From Arion vulgaris (lineage: Eukaryota; Mollusca; Gastropoda; Stylommatophora; Arionidae), in NCBI GenBank assembly GCA_020796225.1, contig CM036753.1, forward strand, positions 70,795,865 to 70,859,864: DNA of 64,000 bases. Direction: 5' to 3'. The notes below the pieces were generated by a model, which saw only the letters and a program-made list of their open reading frames with translations, searched no databases and was not told where the DNA came from. How positions within the stretch are numbered: position 1 is the first letter of the stretch; every line of letters begins with the position of its first letter. Shown here one piece after another: positions 12,101 to 27,100 of this stretch. The position numbers were made by a program, and so were the translations under genes.

Positions 12101-15100
12101 GGCTAACACAACCTGGTATAACCTAAAGCAGACTCGTTCTTTGGTTAGAAAGCATGTCTCAGTTTAAAAAGAAGTTAATTCTATTTTAAACACAAAACTA
12201 TCCAGGAAAAACAAAAAAATGCCAACAACTCACTATTCAATATAAACATTGTGAATAAACTATCTACAAATATAGAAAATAGATAAGATTCACATACTTT
12301 GATGGATAGAAAATAATAACGGGAAGACTAACTGGAAGTCTATTCCACAAATAAAATCAATCAATAAATGAGTAAGTCATCAACTATGTTGTAGGACAAT
12401 GGAGAAAATGTAGGCAGGCTGGAAATAGCTTACACCACAAGACAACTGAACGGGTACAGATCAACACTAGAATTGTGTAACCCAATAACTGTACAATCTT
12501 GCTACTTCAATGTTTATTGAATATAAATTACACAGAACACTAATGTTTTGTTAGGAATAGGTAACTGAATATCATTACAAACTGATATACATAAATGTTG
12601 TGTGACAAACAAAAGAGAAATAAAGAGGGAAGTGAAAAATAAATGAAATATCAGTACCTGACTGGTAGATGATGGCAGTAGAAAGTTTGCTGTGGTTGGT
12701 AATGCTTTAGGTGTAGTTGGAATGTCTCTCTTGCCCAGGGCCATGCTCACAATAGCTGTCATATGAGTCTCTGGGCCAAAAACATGAATTGGCAGTCCAA
12801 GTCGGTTGCCTACACAACAGAAGTGAAAAGACTAGTGGAATGTACTCAACCACACCATTATTATATCAAATAAATTTACAATTATTATACTCATTTATTC
12901 TGATACCACTATTATACTGATGTAATTCATATCTCTTTCAAAGATTTACCTCATGTACTTTTTTTTTTTTTTTTTTTCTTTTTTCTTTCGTCCGCTTTCA
13001 ACTCAGACGAAGTTTCATCTCTGAAACTGATTTTTGCGTGAAAATCGTTTTTCCAATTTCTTACAATGGCAGCAGCGTGCATTGTAAATTACTTTACACT
13101 GGCAGCCGTGTGCTCAATGTACTCGTAATTAGTATTCCTCGCCATACAGGCAGATTTTCTCCGACTTCAGAGGTACTCACGTTATCGTCCTGAGTAAGAC
13201 CAGGGACTCAAACAAATGCCGGACAGTAGGTTCGAACCCGAGCTATGAGGCGTCTCACAGCTAGCAGGCCGAGCTACTATCAACTACTCTAGGCAGTCCC
13301 CCGCCCCCCACCTCATGTACTAATAAATGACTAATGTTTAGAAATTAAATGTATTATTTTAACTGAAATTAGAAACATTAACTACTACTACTACTACTAA
13401 ACCTTCTTGTTTCTAGTGGATCATACTTCTGTAATTGTCATTCACCACCAAATTCTATTTTGGGAAGTCTTCTTTAGTTCTGTCTATGACGATCTGATCT
13501 CTATAATCTTTACTTCAAATGTTATTCATCGGGTGTTCTTTGACCTCGGAGCTCTTCTCCTAATATATAGTCAAGTATATGTTTGGTTATGCTGCAGGTG
13601 TTCAATTCATTACTACTTTTAAAAATTTATAGTTGTAAAGTCTGTATTTGTTATCACTTCTGATCATCTGACATAAAAAGTATGTCGGAAATACATCTGT
13701 TGAAGTATAGCTAGAACTGAATAAGACACTATAGAGATGGGATATCAGGATCACTTCCTGGTACAGATACAACTAAGTATGTGGTAAGTACAGCAACAGC
13801 AGAGGGGTGCTGGCGAGGATATCAACAACAAAATTGAAAAAAGCCAGAATTGCTTGTCATTCTTCTTCTGCCTTCTCACTAGATTGGGATTTCAGATTCT
13901 CTAATAAAGGCAGCTATAATTTTGGCTATACAAAAAAATCAGCAACTAAGAACTACTCAACAGGTGCAATCAGGAAGAAATGCCCACAATGATAAAATGT
14001 AGAGTTGGATAGGGCACTCACTCAGAAGTGATCCTGAGAAAATCATGCATTGGACTGTCATGCACTGGACCCCAGAGAGAAGAAGAAGGAGTGGCAGACC
14101 AAGGACAGCCTGGAGAAGATGCAGTGTAGGAGATCAGTCTTTCTGTGAAAGATAGTCATTGACCAAGCACAATGGAAAAATTTTGTTGCTGTCCTACAAG
14201 ATGCCACAAGACGTGCCAGCAACTGTCTGCTTTGTCAGTGTGTGTCAAGGAAAATGAAGAATGGTGATGGATTAGACACTCTCAGTAAACAACCTCAAAA
14301 TGTAACTAGACATGCACTAGACTATAACTGAAAGGGAAAGATGTGTGTATGCAGAACAACAGTAGAAAAGGCAGAAAAAGTAGTAAAGGACAGAGAATCT
14401 GAAACTTTATCAACAGAACTCGAAAAAGATGGTCCAAAATAGAAAGTGATGGAAAGTAGCAGATGTATCAGTGTTTCCAGAGAAACATGAATAATTTCCT
14501 CAACAAATCTCTTATCTACAGATTTCATACAAGATACTAGGCACCCATAAAATTCCAGTATGGAAACAGCATGAAAAAATAGCACTCTATCAGACACCTA
14601 CATACAGGTTTTCTGTTAAAGTTTCTACTACAAAGTCATATTAAACAATTTGGTATAATCGCAGAAACAAGTCAAATTTTGCAGTTGATTCATCATGGCT
14701 TGAGTTCAGGTTAGCACACTTGGTAAATATGACAATGTCAGGCTATCCCATTTGTTAAATATGACAATGTTATGGGAATACATTAAACTTACCCAACTCT
14801 CTCATGATTCTCAGACCCTCTTGATAATTTGGTCCAGCTCTTCTGACATAGATTGCCACATTACCTTCAACCAGCTTTTTCTGAAATTCCTCCAGAGATC
14901 TTACAATTCCCTGTCAAAATAAAATGGCTCATACAGGATAACCAATCATACCATACTTTTTAACAATATGAAACAAAGAACAACTGTAGATGTTCAAACT
15001 CCACTGCTTGGGTCATTACAACACAAGTCTGCATTATTGTTGACCTTAGTGGCTCATTGTGAAATGTTTAATGTTATTATGCATTAATGCTTATATACCA

Positions 15101-18100
15101 CTACAATGCACACACTATAATGGAGAGACAGTATCAAACATTTTATATGTTCATAAATGAAATCTGTTTATCACTCATTTGTGATTACAAAAAAGAATAA
15201 CGGCAATGAAGTTTCAAAACTATGTCGAGGCACAGCAGAGACAGCAACGTGTTGACTTAAGTCATCCTCAAGTGCCTCCACAAGTTGCAGGCAGCAAAAC
15301 TGTGTGCATTTAAATTTAACAACCATGTTTGTGATTTCTCAAACATGGCGTACAAAGTAACACCATTTACAAATGAGGGCACTAAATTTTTTGGTGTAAG
15401 TATTGTTAAAATTGTCAAAATACCTATGTCTAAAAGGGTGACTACAAGATGGGAGAACTGAAATAACAAAAAAGAATATTGACGGTGATAATCAATGTGA
15501 GAGGAAAAAAATATAATTGAGCAACACACGCTACATATTTATTACTTTACAAAGACATTTGTATATACTTTATTCTGACTATATTTTAAGGCAGCAATTT
15601 TGCTTTATCTTTCTTCTTCTGTCCTCTGCTTTTTTGCCGCTAGACGTAGCAGGTTTAACTGATGATCGGTTTCCGAGATAATGCACACTTGGTCGCTTGA
15701 TATGGTGTGGTATTGTGGAGTTTTAAGATGTCTGTAACTCCATCAACCCATCTTTTCTTGGTCTGTCCTTTCCTCTTGATGATTCCATTTTCAGGTTGTA
15801 CGCTCCTGCAACTGGTGTATTCGGGTTCATTCTGACCAAGTGGCCAAACCATTTGAGTCTCTGTTTTTCAATAAATCTAATAGCAACAATAATTGCTTTA
15901 TGCTAAACATAAAAGCAAGTCTTATGGTAAAGATGGGCGGAATGGGGTTTCATTGTCTGGGATTGAAAACAAAAACTGGCATTGAAAATATATTAACAAG
16001 ATACACAATATTCATAACACATTACCTTGAATGTAGCAGCAACATTTGTGAAGTTTGCAATACCTCCACCAATAATTAGTATTTTGCCTGTAAATTTGCA
16101 TTCAAGAAAAAGTTACTTTTAAATATTTACATGCAATCACAGATCACAAACTATAGCAGCTGCAAGATATTTCCACTACTTGTAAATGTTTGCAATTGAT
16201 ACTTGAATTTCTAAGTTAACATATGCAATTCATATTTTATTATATTATAAATATTTAGTCCATTTTGTCATCTATGGAACATCAGGTTGCAATTATCACT
16301 CTTAACCAATTTCTATTCTTAGCTTCTAAGCATTCATCTTGTGTTCTGCCTGTGTTTCTGTTACTCTGGCCTCGTTTTTCCACTGTTCTTTGCAGGTAAA
16401 ATTCAACCTCCATAATCTCATTCTCAGTCAGGTCTGGTCAAGTGATTATATGGTTATGTTATTTCCAAAGCAGGTATTCAAAACCACTGTCAAATATTCA
16501 CCTTAATTTTCACGTAAATGTGTTGCTGTTTTGTTATTTTTCAGTCTGTGTTTGTTATTAATTTTGGCCATTTGATACAATGTATGTAATGAAGACATCT
16601 GTTGAGGAAGGTCTGTGACTTGAATATAATTTTAACCAAGTAGTCCAAAAAAAAGACAGGTAATCTGGGCAGATCTCCTTCTTCTTTGCGTTTGTTCTTT
16701 ACGACCAATTTTAATCACTCTTTGTGATATGTTTGATCTTTGCCAAGAACATGTATACGTTGCACATTGGTTTGGTAGGTCCCTAAACACATAGACTTCT
16801 ATACGTTTAGGACACGTGTATCCGATTTCAGCCAAACCTCCATAGTCGCCTCTTACAACATGCGTGGCAGGTAACAGTTGTTATATTCTTTACACCCTAA
16901 ATTTGGGCCCCGGTAACCACTCGGGCAACCTGGGCAGATGACACTCAACAACCCGGGAGGGAAGGTTGTCTAAGGGTCGCTACCCTAAAAGAAAAAAGCA
17001 ACCTGCTGCCTTACAGGTAGGCTGGGGACAGCCAAAGGCTGATGTAGAGCAAACCCAGTAAAAGCTGGCTGAAACCGGACACGTTGCAGAAGGATAAGCA
17101 ACAGAGCTCCAAATGGTGCTGAATGCTGTGGCGCAAAAAAAAACGTTCTTGGGAAAGGCTGTTTATATATCACAATAAGAATGACCAAAAAGGCCAAAAG
17201 AGACGGTCGACAAGAAGAATATAATTTTCTTCATTACGTGTCATGTTTCTCAGCCATATTAGTAGGAATAATGTTATCATTGTTAGTTAAATAGTGTCTT
17301 TTTTTTCCAGTGCAAAGGCTGGGTGAAGAAAGTGTAAGCAAAATTAGCAACATTGGCCCTAGCCAATTGTAACATTTCCTGCACTCGAGCCATTGGTCAT
17401 ACTAGATCGGCAGACTTGGTGCCAGGACTAAGTCTATCGTCTTCTCCAAGTTTAGATGACAACCTCATAAAGGCTTCTCATCTCCCCAGTTATAGATGAC
17501 AGGAGCAATATTCTGTGGATAGCTGCGGTGTGCTCATATTTCTTTATGTATGTGTTTGTTCTGATTTACACCACTGCATTTTTTTAATTGAAACATCATA
17601 AGCTCACATGGTACGGACATATAACAAACATGACTCAATCTCAAAAATAATTCTTAGAGAAAAACGGTTAAGGGTAGAAGGAAAAGAGAACAGCAATGAA
17701 AATCACGGACTTATAAAATGAAGAATTGGTTAGAGAATGGGCTTTTGTACAGTCATCCGCCTCACTGAGGAAAGAGATTTTTGGAGGGGTGTATGTATTG
17801 GCAATTCTATCATAGTACCCTTACAAACCTAATGGGTTATAATTGTTATTATTATTATTCATTTACTTTCTGCACCATAGCTAGCACACTGAGCCTTTGG
17901 CAGATTGGGTTGCCAATTAACCCAAAATCAATTACAATAGAATATCACATTCCAGACAAAATATTTACATACAGATGAATAATAAAACAGAAAGTCAACA
18001 GGTGCTATATATAATGCTATATATAATCATAATTTCTCTATTGTGCAGAAACATGGACACTGGACAAGCAGCTAGAAGTCAAAATTGCTGTCTTTGAAAT

Positions 18101-21100
18101 GAGGATTAAAAAATGAGTATTTCATGAACACAAAAACAAACAATGTCATGAAAAACAAGGAACGAAGAGTGAATTGTTGAAGACAATCAGAGAGAAATCA
18201 AATATGTTGACCACATAAGAAGATACAACACGTTGCTGAAAATCATTCTGTAGAGAGAGGTATGCACGCAAAATTAAGACAGTGATATAAATTGGAGAGA
18301 AACTTTAAGACAAGGATGAAGAACAGTTTGGTAAAATGTAAACTCATAGAAAGGAACAGGAAATGCTGAGACCCATTTCTGTCAACCTTTGATGTGAATA
18401 TAGAACCTAATCAACCACACTCAACCAAAAAAAAAGTGAATGATGACAAATAGTTTACCATCAGGATTGCGTTCCTCTGTCATGAGTGATAGGACTGTCT
18501 TAGCATATTCATATGTTTGTTGTTCACTTGGTGCACCTGAGTATTCACCATAGTTTGCTAATTCTGAAGCACCACCAAGGTCACATATTGTGTCACTGAA
18601 ATGTGTACATAACAGGACCAAGGTTAATGAGTACTGGTTAAAACGACAACTATAGAAACAATTTCAATATTGAATTAAAAAAATTATTTCATGTTATCCA
18701 AGCTTGTGGTGTGCTATATCAACATATTTCTTCTTCCGCAATCTCCGGTCATTCGCTTAGCTTACGGGTGGACCATAAATTGGGCAGTCAGTTTCAGGTT
18801 CCCCAAGCTTAGTTTTTAGGTTGACTGGGTGTGGCTACATGTTGCTACTCAGCTTGCCCAAAAGAAGGCAGTCTTGCAGGACATGCTTCGTTTGTTTTGC
18901 CTGCTGACACTGGCAGAGAGCTGGTCGACTTATTCTATGTGTCTGTTGAGTTTGCAGTGTCTGGTATGTAGGTGATATATAATGATACATATTTAAAAAT
19001 AGAAGTATTTTTAATAATATTTTGGCTTTAGATTAGATAAAGATTAGATTACATAACAAGGATTGACTTTAATGGAAGACCAACACTTCCTTTATCTCCA
19101 TGGCAGTACATTCTATAATTATGGTGTTTCAGTACTACACAAGACTAATATCTTTCCTGCCAAGACTCGAAGCTCTCAAATTCGTTGCAGAGGTGTCATT
19201 GTACCAGCTGATAAGGGAGGCATGATAGTTATTTGACATAAAACCATTATAAGAAGTGTTCTGAACAATTGTCTACCCATTTCTATATCTTACACATGCT
19301 AGAGTAGTTTACAACTACAGAGTTTGATATAATATCAACCACTTTATCATAAACAACCATCTCATCACATTTGCTACAGCACTTCGTATTTTTTAAAAAT
19401 AATACCATACGGAAACCTTTAGTTTATGCGATTACCAAAATCTACAAACAAAACAATCCTGGTAGAAGTGCGGATGATCCAAATCTTTGCTCATCAGTAA
19501 TGGGTTCAACATGGACAACATGATTTCAGTGAATAGGATTTTTAAAAATAGACATGCAATATACTTTTCAAAGATGTGAACAGTCCTTACTAGTGAAAAT
19601 AGTGCTTCTCCTTGCTATTGCTAATTTTTAGTGTGGATTAATATTCTTGTACTACTGATGTAAAATGACAGCTAACTCACGCATAAATCACTGAAGCTCC
19701 TCCTCCAGCCACCATAGTCCATATACGACCTTTCTTGTTAAGTACTGTCAACTTCAGACTCGCTCCACTCTTAGCATCAAGTTCAGCAATGTATGCTTCC
19801 TGAAAGGATAAAAACAGATAAAAGCATAGATAAAAACATGGACAAAAACACTCATGAAATTAAATCATCACAATTAAAGAAATGTAAAGAAAACAATAAG
19901 TATTGTCTAACATAGTCTTGTTTCTTTTTACATAGACCCAGCAAGGAAACTGAATGGAATTATAAATAAGCCTACAAAACATGAGACCACACATGCACTC
20001 AAACTAATGAAGAACGTGAAAGCAGCAGCATCAAATAGGAGTTCTCTCAAACCCAGACACAATTTCAGACCAAATATGCTGTGAATATTGTTTTAACAAA
20101 ACATGTCAAATTTCAAGATACTGAAAGTAGAACACCTGATTAATCTGTGATATGATCCAAGTCTCCTGTTACATAAACAAGACATACAGGAAAAGACAGA
20201 AGCAAAAATAGAACTTCAGGTCAGTCCATATAAACAACAAAATAAAGGAAATAGTTGTAGGCAAAATGATGACATAAAGATTAATGATGATATTTGAAAA
20301 ATTATATAGCAACCGATTTTGGGACACACTATTGATAAAATGGAGGGACAAGCTAAGATTTTAACAACAGAATTTAAAAGTCAGATTTGCTTTCAAGTCT
20401 CTCCATCTTATAAGGAAATCATAGTTTTTCTCAACTAAAATTATCTTGTATTCCAGACTGTAAAACATCAGACCTGTTCTATGACTCAATAACATACTAT
20501 GGAACCAAGAATAGCACATTCAAACTGCAGACTTCACTAACAGATGTCTCTATGGTATACTTTGTAACAGATAATAATTAAAATATTTTAAAAGTCTTGT
20601 GGAATATAACAAGACAACAACCAATACAGGTAGAGATTAAATATAGAAATAAAAATGTATAGGATACACTCATAGGCAAATGACCAAATATACATCAACT
20701 CGAAACCAAAAGCTAAAATGAGAAGTGGTACACCTTGCAAATAAATGTGGAACAATTGGGTTAGAGAAACTGGAGCAGCTTGGGCAGAACTATAGACAAT
20801 GGCCCAAGATATAAAATGGTAAGAGTGACAGTTGTAGCCCTATATTTCACAGGGATCTAAAAGTACCAAGTCTACCGTAACCATAAAATTGATGAATTAT
20901 CACTTACACAGCACAATTTACCACCCCTCTCTTAGCTATAGACTATTTAATAACAACCAGGTGATATTAACTTACAAAAATGTAAAACAGTTAAAAATAT
21001 AAAATGTCAAAGATTACTTTATTTCAGTTACATAGCTAAAGTTTTATCTTTCATTCTCAGGTCTACTCCAATATCAAAATTTACATTATAAACCGCTTTC

Positions 21101-24100
21101 AAAAATTTTACAAACATTTTTTTTTAAAATCTGTGGATAATTAATTCATCATAAATGGTAAAATAAACTAAAGATATCAAGTTCAACAATATTACAATAA
21201 TTTATTCCCCTACAAATGTCCCAATATTCAATGAATAATTAAAACAAACTGCTTGTTTAATGCAAGGATAGCAATTGGTGTGCAGACCTATGTAATATAA
21301 AAATCATAATCGCAAAGTCTTATGTTGAAAACTTATTTAGATGAATTCAGCAATAAATTCATTGGCATTATGGTTTCAGTTTCAAATACCTTTATTGCAC
21401 TCCGGACAAGCCCTTAGGTGCTCCGATCTCCTTTGTAATATCTCCAACTGCATCCAGCAATTAACAGTACCAGTTGACTGATAAGCCTACTCATACCAGT
21501 TGTGCTGCTCTTTTCTGTCCTTTCTAATTTTCAATTCAAACTCTTGCAATCTAGTTGTTGACAAGGATTAGTTTAGATGAAAGTCCTCTTTGCGGCCACA
21601 CTCTATGAGGGTGTTCAGAACGCCAGCTCTATCAGCTGGCTGTTTATTTTTATCAGTGCCATAATTTCATAATTTTAAAATTCTTTTCTATGACTTGAGA
21701 ATATGGTATCTGTCTTTTGTAAACATATGTTTTAAATTCTTGAGTTTTTATTTATCTATACTGCAATTACAGGAATTTGAAATCAAACATTGCATGAGTA
21801 GGACTGGGCACCTACTGAACAGAGTGAGGTCTGTAGAACAGAGTGAGGTCTGTATTTAACCAGAAAGTAATATGAACCATCATTATCTACTGGGGAAGAA
21901 TGATCAACTAGTCTTCCTGCTCTATTAGGTCAGCTCAAGAAACAATAACCTATTGTAAAATCTACTTACCTCTGGTAATGCATCTCTACCAAAGGGAGGA
22001 GGAAAGTCTACATTTCCCCACTTGGCTTTACAAAGAAATTCAGCACACTGGTCAAGTTTAGCAGCAAGATCAAGAATGAAGATTTGTGATCCTTTAACAA
22101 CTGAAATATCAATAATTGTAAATAAATGAAGCAGGCAGGCAAAGTAAACAACAGTAAATTATTCAAACTACAAGAATTTTATATTTACTAGTTATTCTCA
22201 AACCACTCAACCTGTTTTCGGTATTTATATATGATATTCTATTTCTGTCAGTTATTAACTATCACTTCAGTTCTTCTATGTCTAGATTTATGTTGGAAGT
22301 TTATATTAGTTCTTCAATAAACATCTATTTTGGTAGCAGTTTTTGAGTACAAGAGATGCTGAGTCTGCCGTTCATTTGCAGATATGGCGAAGTTCAAGAA
22401 CTTGCATGTGTTTTGTAGCTGTTGTGTTGTATAGACAAATGTTGGAAAACTAGGTAATAGATTTCATTTTTCTGCAGTTAGGAGTCCTGGCTGCAATGAG
22501 TACTGGGCATGTGAGCAGAATATACTTTGTTGACTTTCTTATATGTATTAGAGCAAGTGTGGCAATTTAACTTCTCTACTTAAGTATGTCTTGTATATGT
22601 AAACTATGGAAGATTCTTGAAGAATATGGTGTACACTGTCAACTATTTGGTAACATCAATGCTTTTCGTCAAGATAGTCAGGGCACACTAAGAACAATAG
22701 AAGGGATGACAGATTGGTTCAGCATTACATCAGGTGTGAAACAAGAATGTGTTCTCTCACTATTGCTCTTCGTAACATATACCTAGAAATCAACATTTGA
22801 CACTGAGGAATCAATAAACTGCTTTTTTGTATTATCGATTTAGGGAAGACTGCAAATATTTTGTTTTGAGGACTACAAGTACTTTGTTTTTAAGTGTTTC
22901 GCCATTGCTTTTTATTGCAGTTGATCAGTGCTCAATACACTCAAGCCACCCAAAAGTATCAATGCAAAGGCAACACTGGTCTACAACCAAATGGCAGTGT
23001 AACAACAAAAGAATAAAGTACGCTGTTTTGTACACTGTTTTTTTGCCTTATTATTCCCATAATTATATTATTATACAAACAAATAAAATAAAACACTATG
23101 TCTTACCCAATGGGTTGATCTCGAGGTATGTAAAATGAAGTTCCTGGTAAACTTTGTACAGCGTAACAATGAAGTCAGTTATGGGTCTGTAAAATCAAAC
23201 ACTTATTTTAGTAATGGTACATGACACTGGTCTAAAAAAGCAACATATCTAAGTGCAATACTGTGTTTGTTAGATTTCTACCACTAGAAATACAAATCTG
23301 TGTTAGGAATAAATGATATTCCTAGGTAAATAAATTTAATTTGTTCTCTTTCCAGTTTTGCTTACACTGCATTGTTACACTTGAACTGTTTAACATATAG
23401 TATGAATTCTTGTATATTTAAAATAAAACTATCAGGGACTACTTGGTCAACACACGGCTGAAAGGCGGGTGTGCTATTAAGACCTTGGGAGTGTTATTTG
23501 CTTCTAGACTTGGTTGCTAATGCCTTTTCTCCCATGTTTGGATCTTTATGGTCAGGTTATGTTGCCCAACTACCGAGTTCTTGGAGTAACACTGTGAGCC
23601 GCAAAATTATTTGGAATGCTTTTTGTTTGTGTTCATGGTGGCTGTATTAAGAACTGTATATTTAGAAAATGGTGGACAGCTAGTCCCAGATGATCTAGCG
23701 ACTGGTTTATGCAGTAATGCTTTTGCAGTGTTTTTTTTATTTTGACAGCTGTTTCCTTATACTTAAATTGCAAATTTAAGTGACGGATGGTTGGTGTTGG
23801 CACTCTGTGGCTGCTTTATGCACTTAATGTGCATGTAGTCTGTCAGTTTGTGTATGGAGTTTCCCTCACGAGTTCAAAAGAGACAATGATGAACATTTTG
23901 AGTGGTGGTCGTTGGCACAAGAAAGGAGCAATTATGGGACATCTTATTGCCACTCAGTTGGAACCATATCTATATACCTAACTGACTACCAAACTACATA
24001 GCTACTATGAAAGATTACGCATGGTCAGGTTTAAAATATTTTAAATAAATATTTTGAAAGGGCCAATTTCAAAAGTCACCATATTACAGTAGCACTACTA

Positions 24101-27100
24101 GAACGCTAGCCCTGGATCAAGCTTCCATGATCAAAGCACATCCCAAAATTATGTGTAATCTGGTTATATAGAACACCATGCCTAATTTAACTATAAGAGG
24201 TTGTACAGAAACGTCTGCAATATTAAGTAGTAATGGTAAGAACAGTTTCATACCATGTGATATATTGCGAAAACTGTGCAATGTCCATATTTTTCTATCA
24301 CCAGCTAACTTTATTTTCCTGACACAGCCGTTCTGGTATCCAATTGAGGCTGGGTCAACCAGAGAACCATTTGCAGCTAAAAATAATTTTGTATGTTGGA
24401 TGATTTAACCAAAATTGACCATCTAGGAGATCAGTGCATTAACCACTGAACTAATGCAGCTCTCTGTTAAGTAGTAATACAAAGTGCTTATGTATGAATT
24501 TCTATCGCACTTTAAATGTGTAACTAGCTACAATGGGGAATCATTTAGTCTGTTTTTAAGTAGTATCATGACAAATTAACTTTCTACTAATTACACCGTA
24601 GGTCAAACTTTGCTTACTGCTGTGCACTGGCTGGGATGTGGGTCAACAGTTTATCCTTTACTTCAGAGGGTGAAAGTTTGTCATCAACAGCAACATCCAA
24701 TTTGAGAGCCTGGAAATGAAAAAACTGCAATGTCCAATACAATATTCATAGTTTAAACCATTGTCTGAAAGTCACCTTTCTCTTTCAGCTAATATTGACT
24801 ATATGATAAGGCATTCTTGAAGGATTGGCTGATGGATATCTCTCAGGAGTGTTCATAAAGATGTTTCATGTAAAAGTACAAACTTGGTGAGTTTACTAAG
24901 GAAATAGGCTGTTGGAAGTACTATTGTCTCAAAGTAGAAATACATTTATAAAAAGATCAAGTAATGTCTCAACATCAAGTGTTTGCTCTAAAGGATTTAT
25001 AATATTGTCTCCCATGTCAAGTGTTGGCTCTAATGGATTTATAATATTGTCTCCATGTCAAGTGTTAGATCTAATGGATTTCTGATATTGTCTCCACGTC
25101 AAGTGTTGGCTCTAATGGATTTCTAATATTGTCTCCCATGTCAAGTGTTGGCTCTAATGGATTTCTAATATCATCTCCACATCAAGTGTTGGCTCTAACG
25201 GATTTATAATATTGTCTCTGTCTCTTGCTAGGTAATACATTCACAAAAGAATTATTTGCACACCTCTAAATATTTTTTTGGGGTTTCCACTTACAGAGCT
25301 GTTTTCTTACTGCCTGCTTTTCTATTACGACTTACAAAAGTGATGTGACACAAGTATGTTATTTGTCATTTTTCCTCTATGAATATCACTTATCTACCCA
25401 TTTTTCCATAATTACTTTAATTTGTTTCCATAAAATTAGAAAGTATTTAGCTAACAACAAATACTTTTAACTAACAACAACTGTTTCAATGAAGAAAAAG
25501 TAGTACATTTTTGACTAAATGCACACTTTTGAATGAATATGAACAACAGTTGAAAGTCTGAGAATGGTCTGTGTATATGAACAATTAAGAACTTAATGAA
25601 CTGGTTTTATCATTTTGTTCTGAAGCAAAAATACTCTATTTATCCTCTCAACTTAAATAAATTTATATCTAACCATATTTTTGTAATGTTTCTTACCTTG
25701 GAATCAACATCTCCAATATCAACACCTCCTTCATGGTGAAACAAAATGGTGTCTGCGTAGCGATGAGAATGTATGCAAACATAATATTCCTCACTCTAGA
25801 TAAGAACAGCAAACATTTACGTTACGATTTCATTTCTTACAATTGTCCTCACTATCTAAGTAAATACTTTTAGATGAAAAAATGGTGCCAACACCGATAA
25901 AGAAAATGTACGGATAACATGCAGTGGATGTGGATGAGATGTCAGTAAATCATAACTGATCAAAACCATACTCAACTGTCAATCCTGGTAACAGACTGCA
26001 TTGATGCTATTTTACTAAGTGAGACGCCAGAGTGGTTACCGGGGCCCAATTTTGGGTGTAAAGAATAGAACCACTATTACCAGCCATGCATGTCGTAAAA
26101 GGCGACTAAGGAGGTTTGGCTGAAATCGGATGCATGTGTCCAAAACGTGTAGAAGTCTATGCATTTAGGGACCTACCAAACCAATGTGCAACGTATACAC
26201 GTTCTTGGCAAAGATCAAACATATCACAAAAGTGATTAAAATTGGTCGTAAAGAACGAACGCAAAGAAGAAGAAGTAGACTAAGTGAATAAGGATTTAAA
26301 AGTGAAGATGAATTAACAAAAATGTAATGATGAAAATGGATGTGTCAGGCCGAAAGGCACAGGTGTCAGCTTTTCTGTAAACTATGACACAGAATAACAA
26401 ACTCTTTATAGTGGCAAAACAAGACAAATAAACAAGAGAAGTAGCTATCTACATGTAAGGCCACACAGAAACTGCAAAATATTAATTTTGGTATTATTTA
26501 ACTACTGCTTACTTTTAAATTCTGTGTCATATCAAACTGAGTTTTTCATGATTAAAATAACACTATCACATCTCCAGTATCTTCTATCTCATCCTCTATT
26601 TATTACAATGTACTCTAACCCTCTAGTCTCCTTAAGTGCCCAGAAAATAATGATTGTTATAAGTTTTATTTGTATATTGGCCTCACTAACAAGAAAGATG
26701 GACGTTAAGATCAGTAAGTATTCATTCATATTCCTTACTTCTAGAGCCTGAGGCCAAAGAAAATGATAAACAATCAATATCCCACATTACTGATTGCTGA
26801 AATTAATATCCCCCAAATTAATATTGGGCAGAGTGGTGATTATCTTTACTTCATGTTTCAGCTGCTCTATAATTTTAGCTTTCACATATACACAAAACTC
26901 TATTTCTTACCTGGGCATGTTCAACAAAGGGTTCGATGATAAATGTCTTGAGTCTTCCCCTTGCAGCTCCAATCTGTGAATCAAATTTTTTTTAAATGAA
27001 TTTTAAAAGTACCTTTATCAGAAACCAACTAATTTTCCTTTTTCTCAATCACTTCATCCCTGGAAATCATCATCAAGGTGCGTATCCTTTATAGGACCTT

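Larger units (their letters stand above)
9798..12657 (-). other. ACLY intron 12
   Basis: 2.9 kb. Contains family C (10285-10500), a family A SINE piece (10530-10632), a T1 SINE (11172-11362) and a TA-flanked MITE (11547-11803). Nothing recognised in 9800-10280, 10640-11165 or 11810-12655. Confidence 0.85.
12810..14792 (-). other. ACLY intron 11
   Basis: Contains a T2 tRNA-derived SINE (12958-13310) and two LINE tails (13840-13925 and 13990-14255). Nothing recognised in 13320-13800 or 14260-14790. Confidence 0.85.
16088..18458 (-). other. ACLY intron 9
   Basis: 2.4 kb. Contains family C with an inserted family A SINE (16630-17220) and a LINE fragment (18035-18395). Nothing recognised in 16090-16625 or 17225-18030. 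Confidence 0.85.
18596..19680 (-). other. ACLY intron 8
   Basis: 1.1 kb, holding a LINE tail (18725-18975) and a fossil Penelope-like fragment (19130-19550). Confidence 0.85.
23187..24617 (-). other. ACLY intron 5
   Basis: 1.4 kb with family G repeat (23430-24010) and a tRNA-like SINE (24236-24467). Confidence 0.8.
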
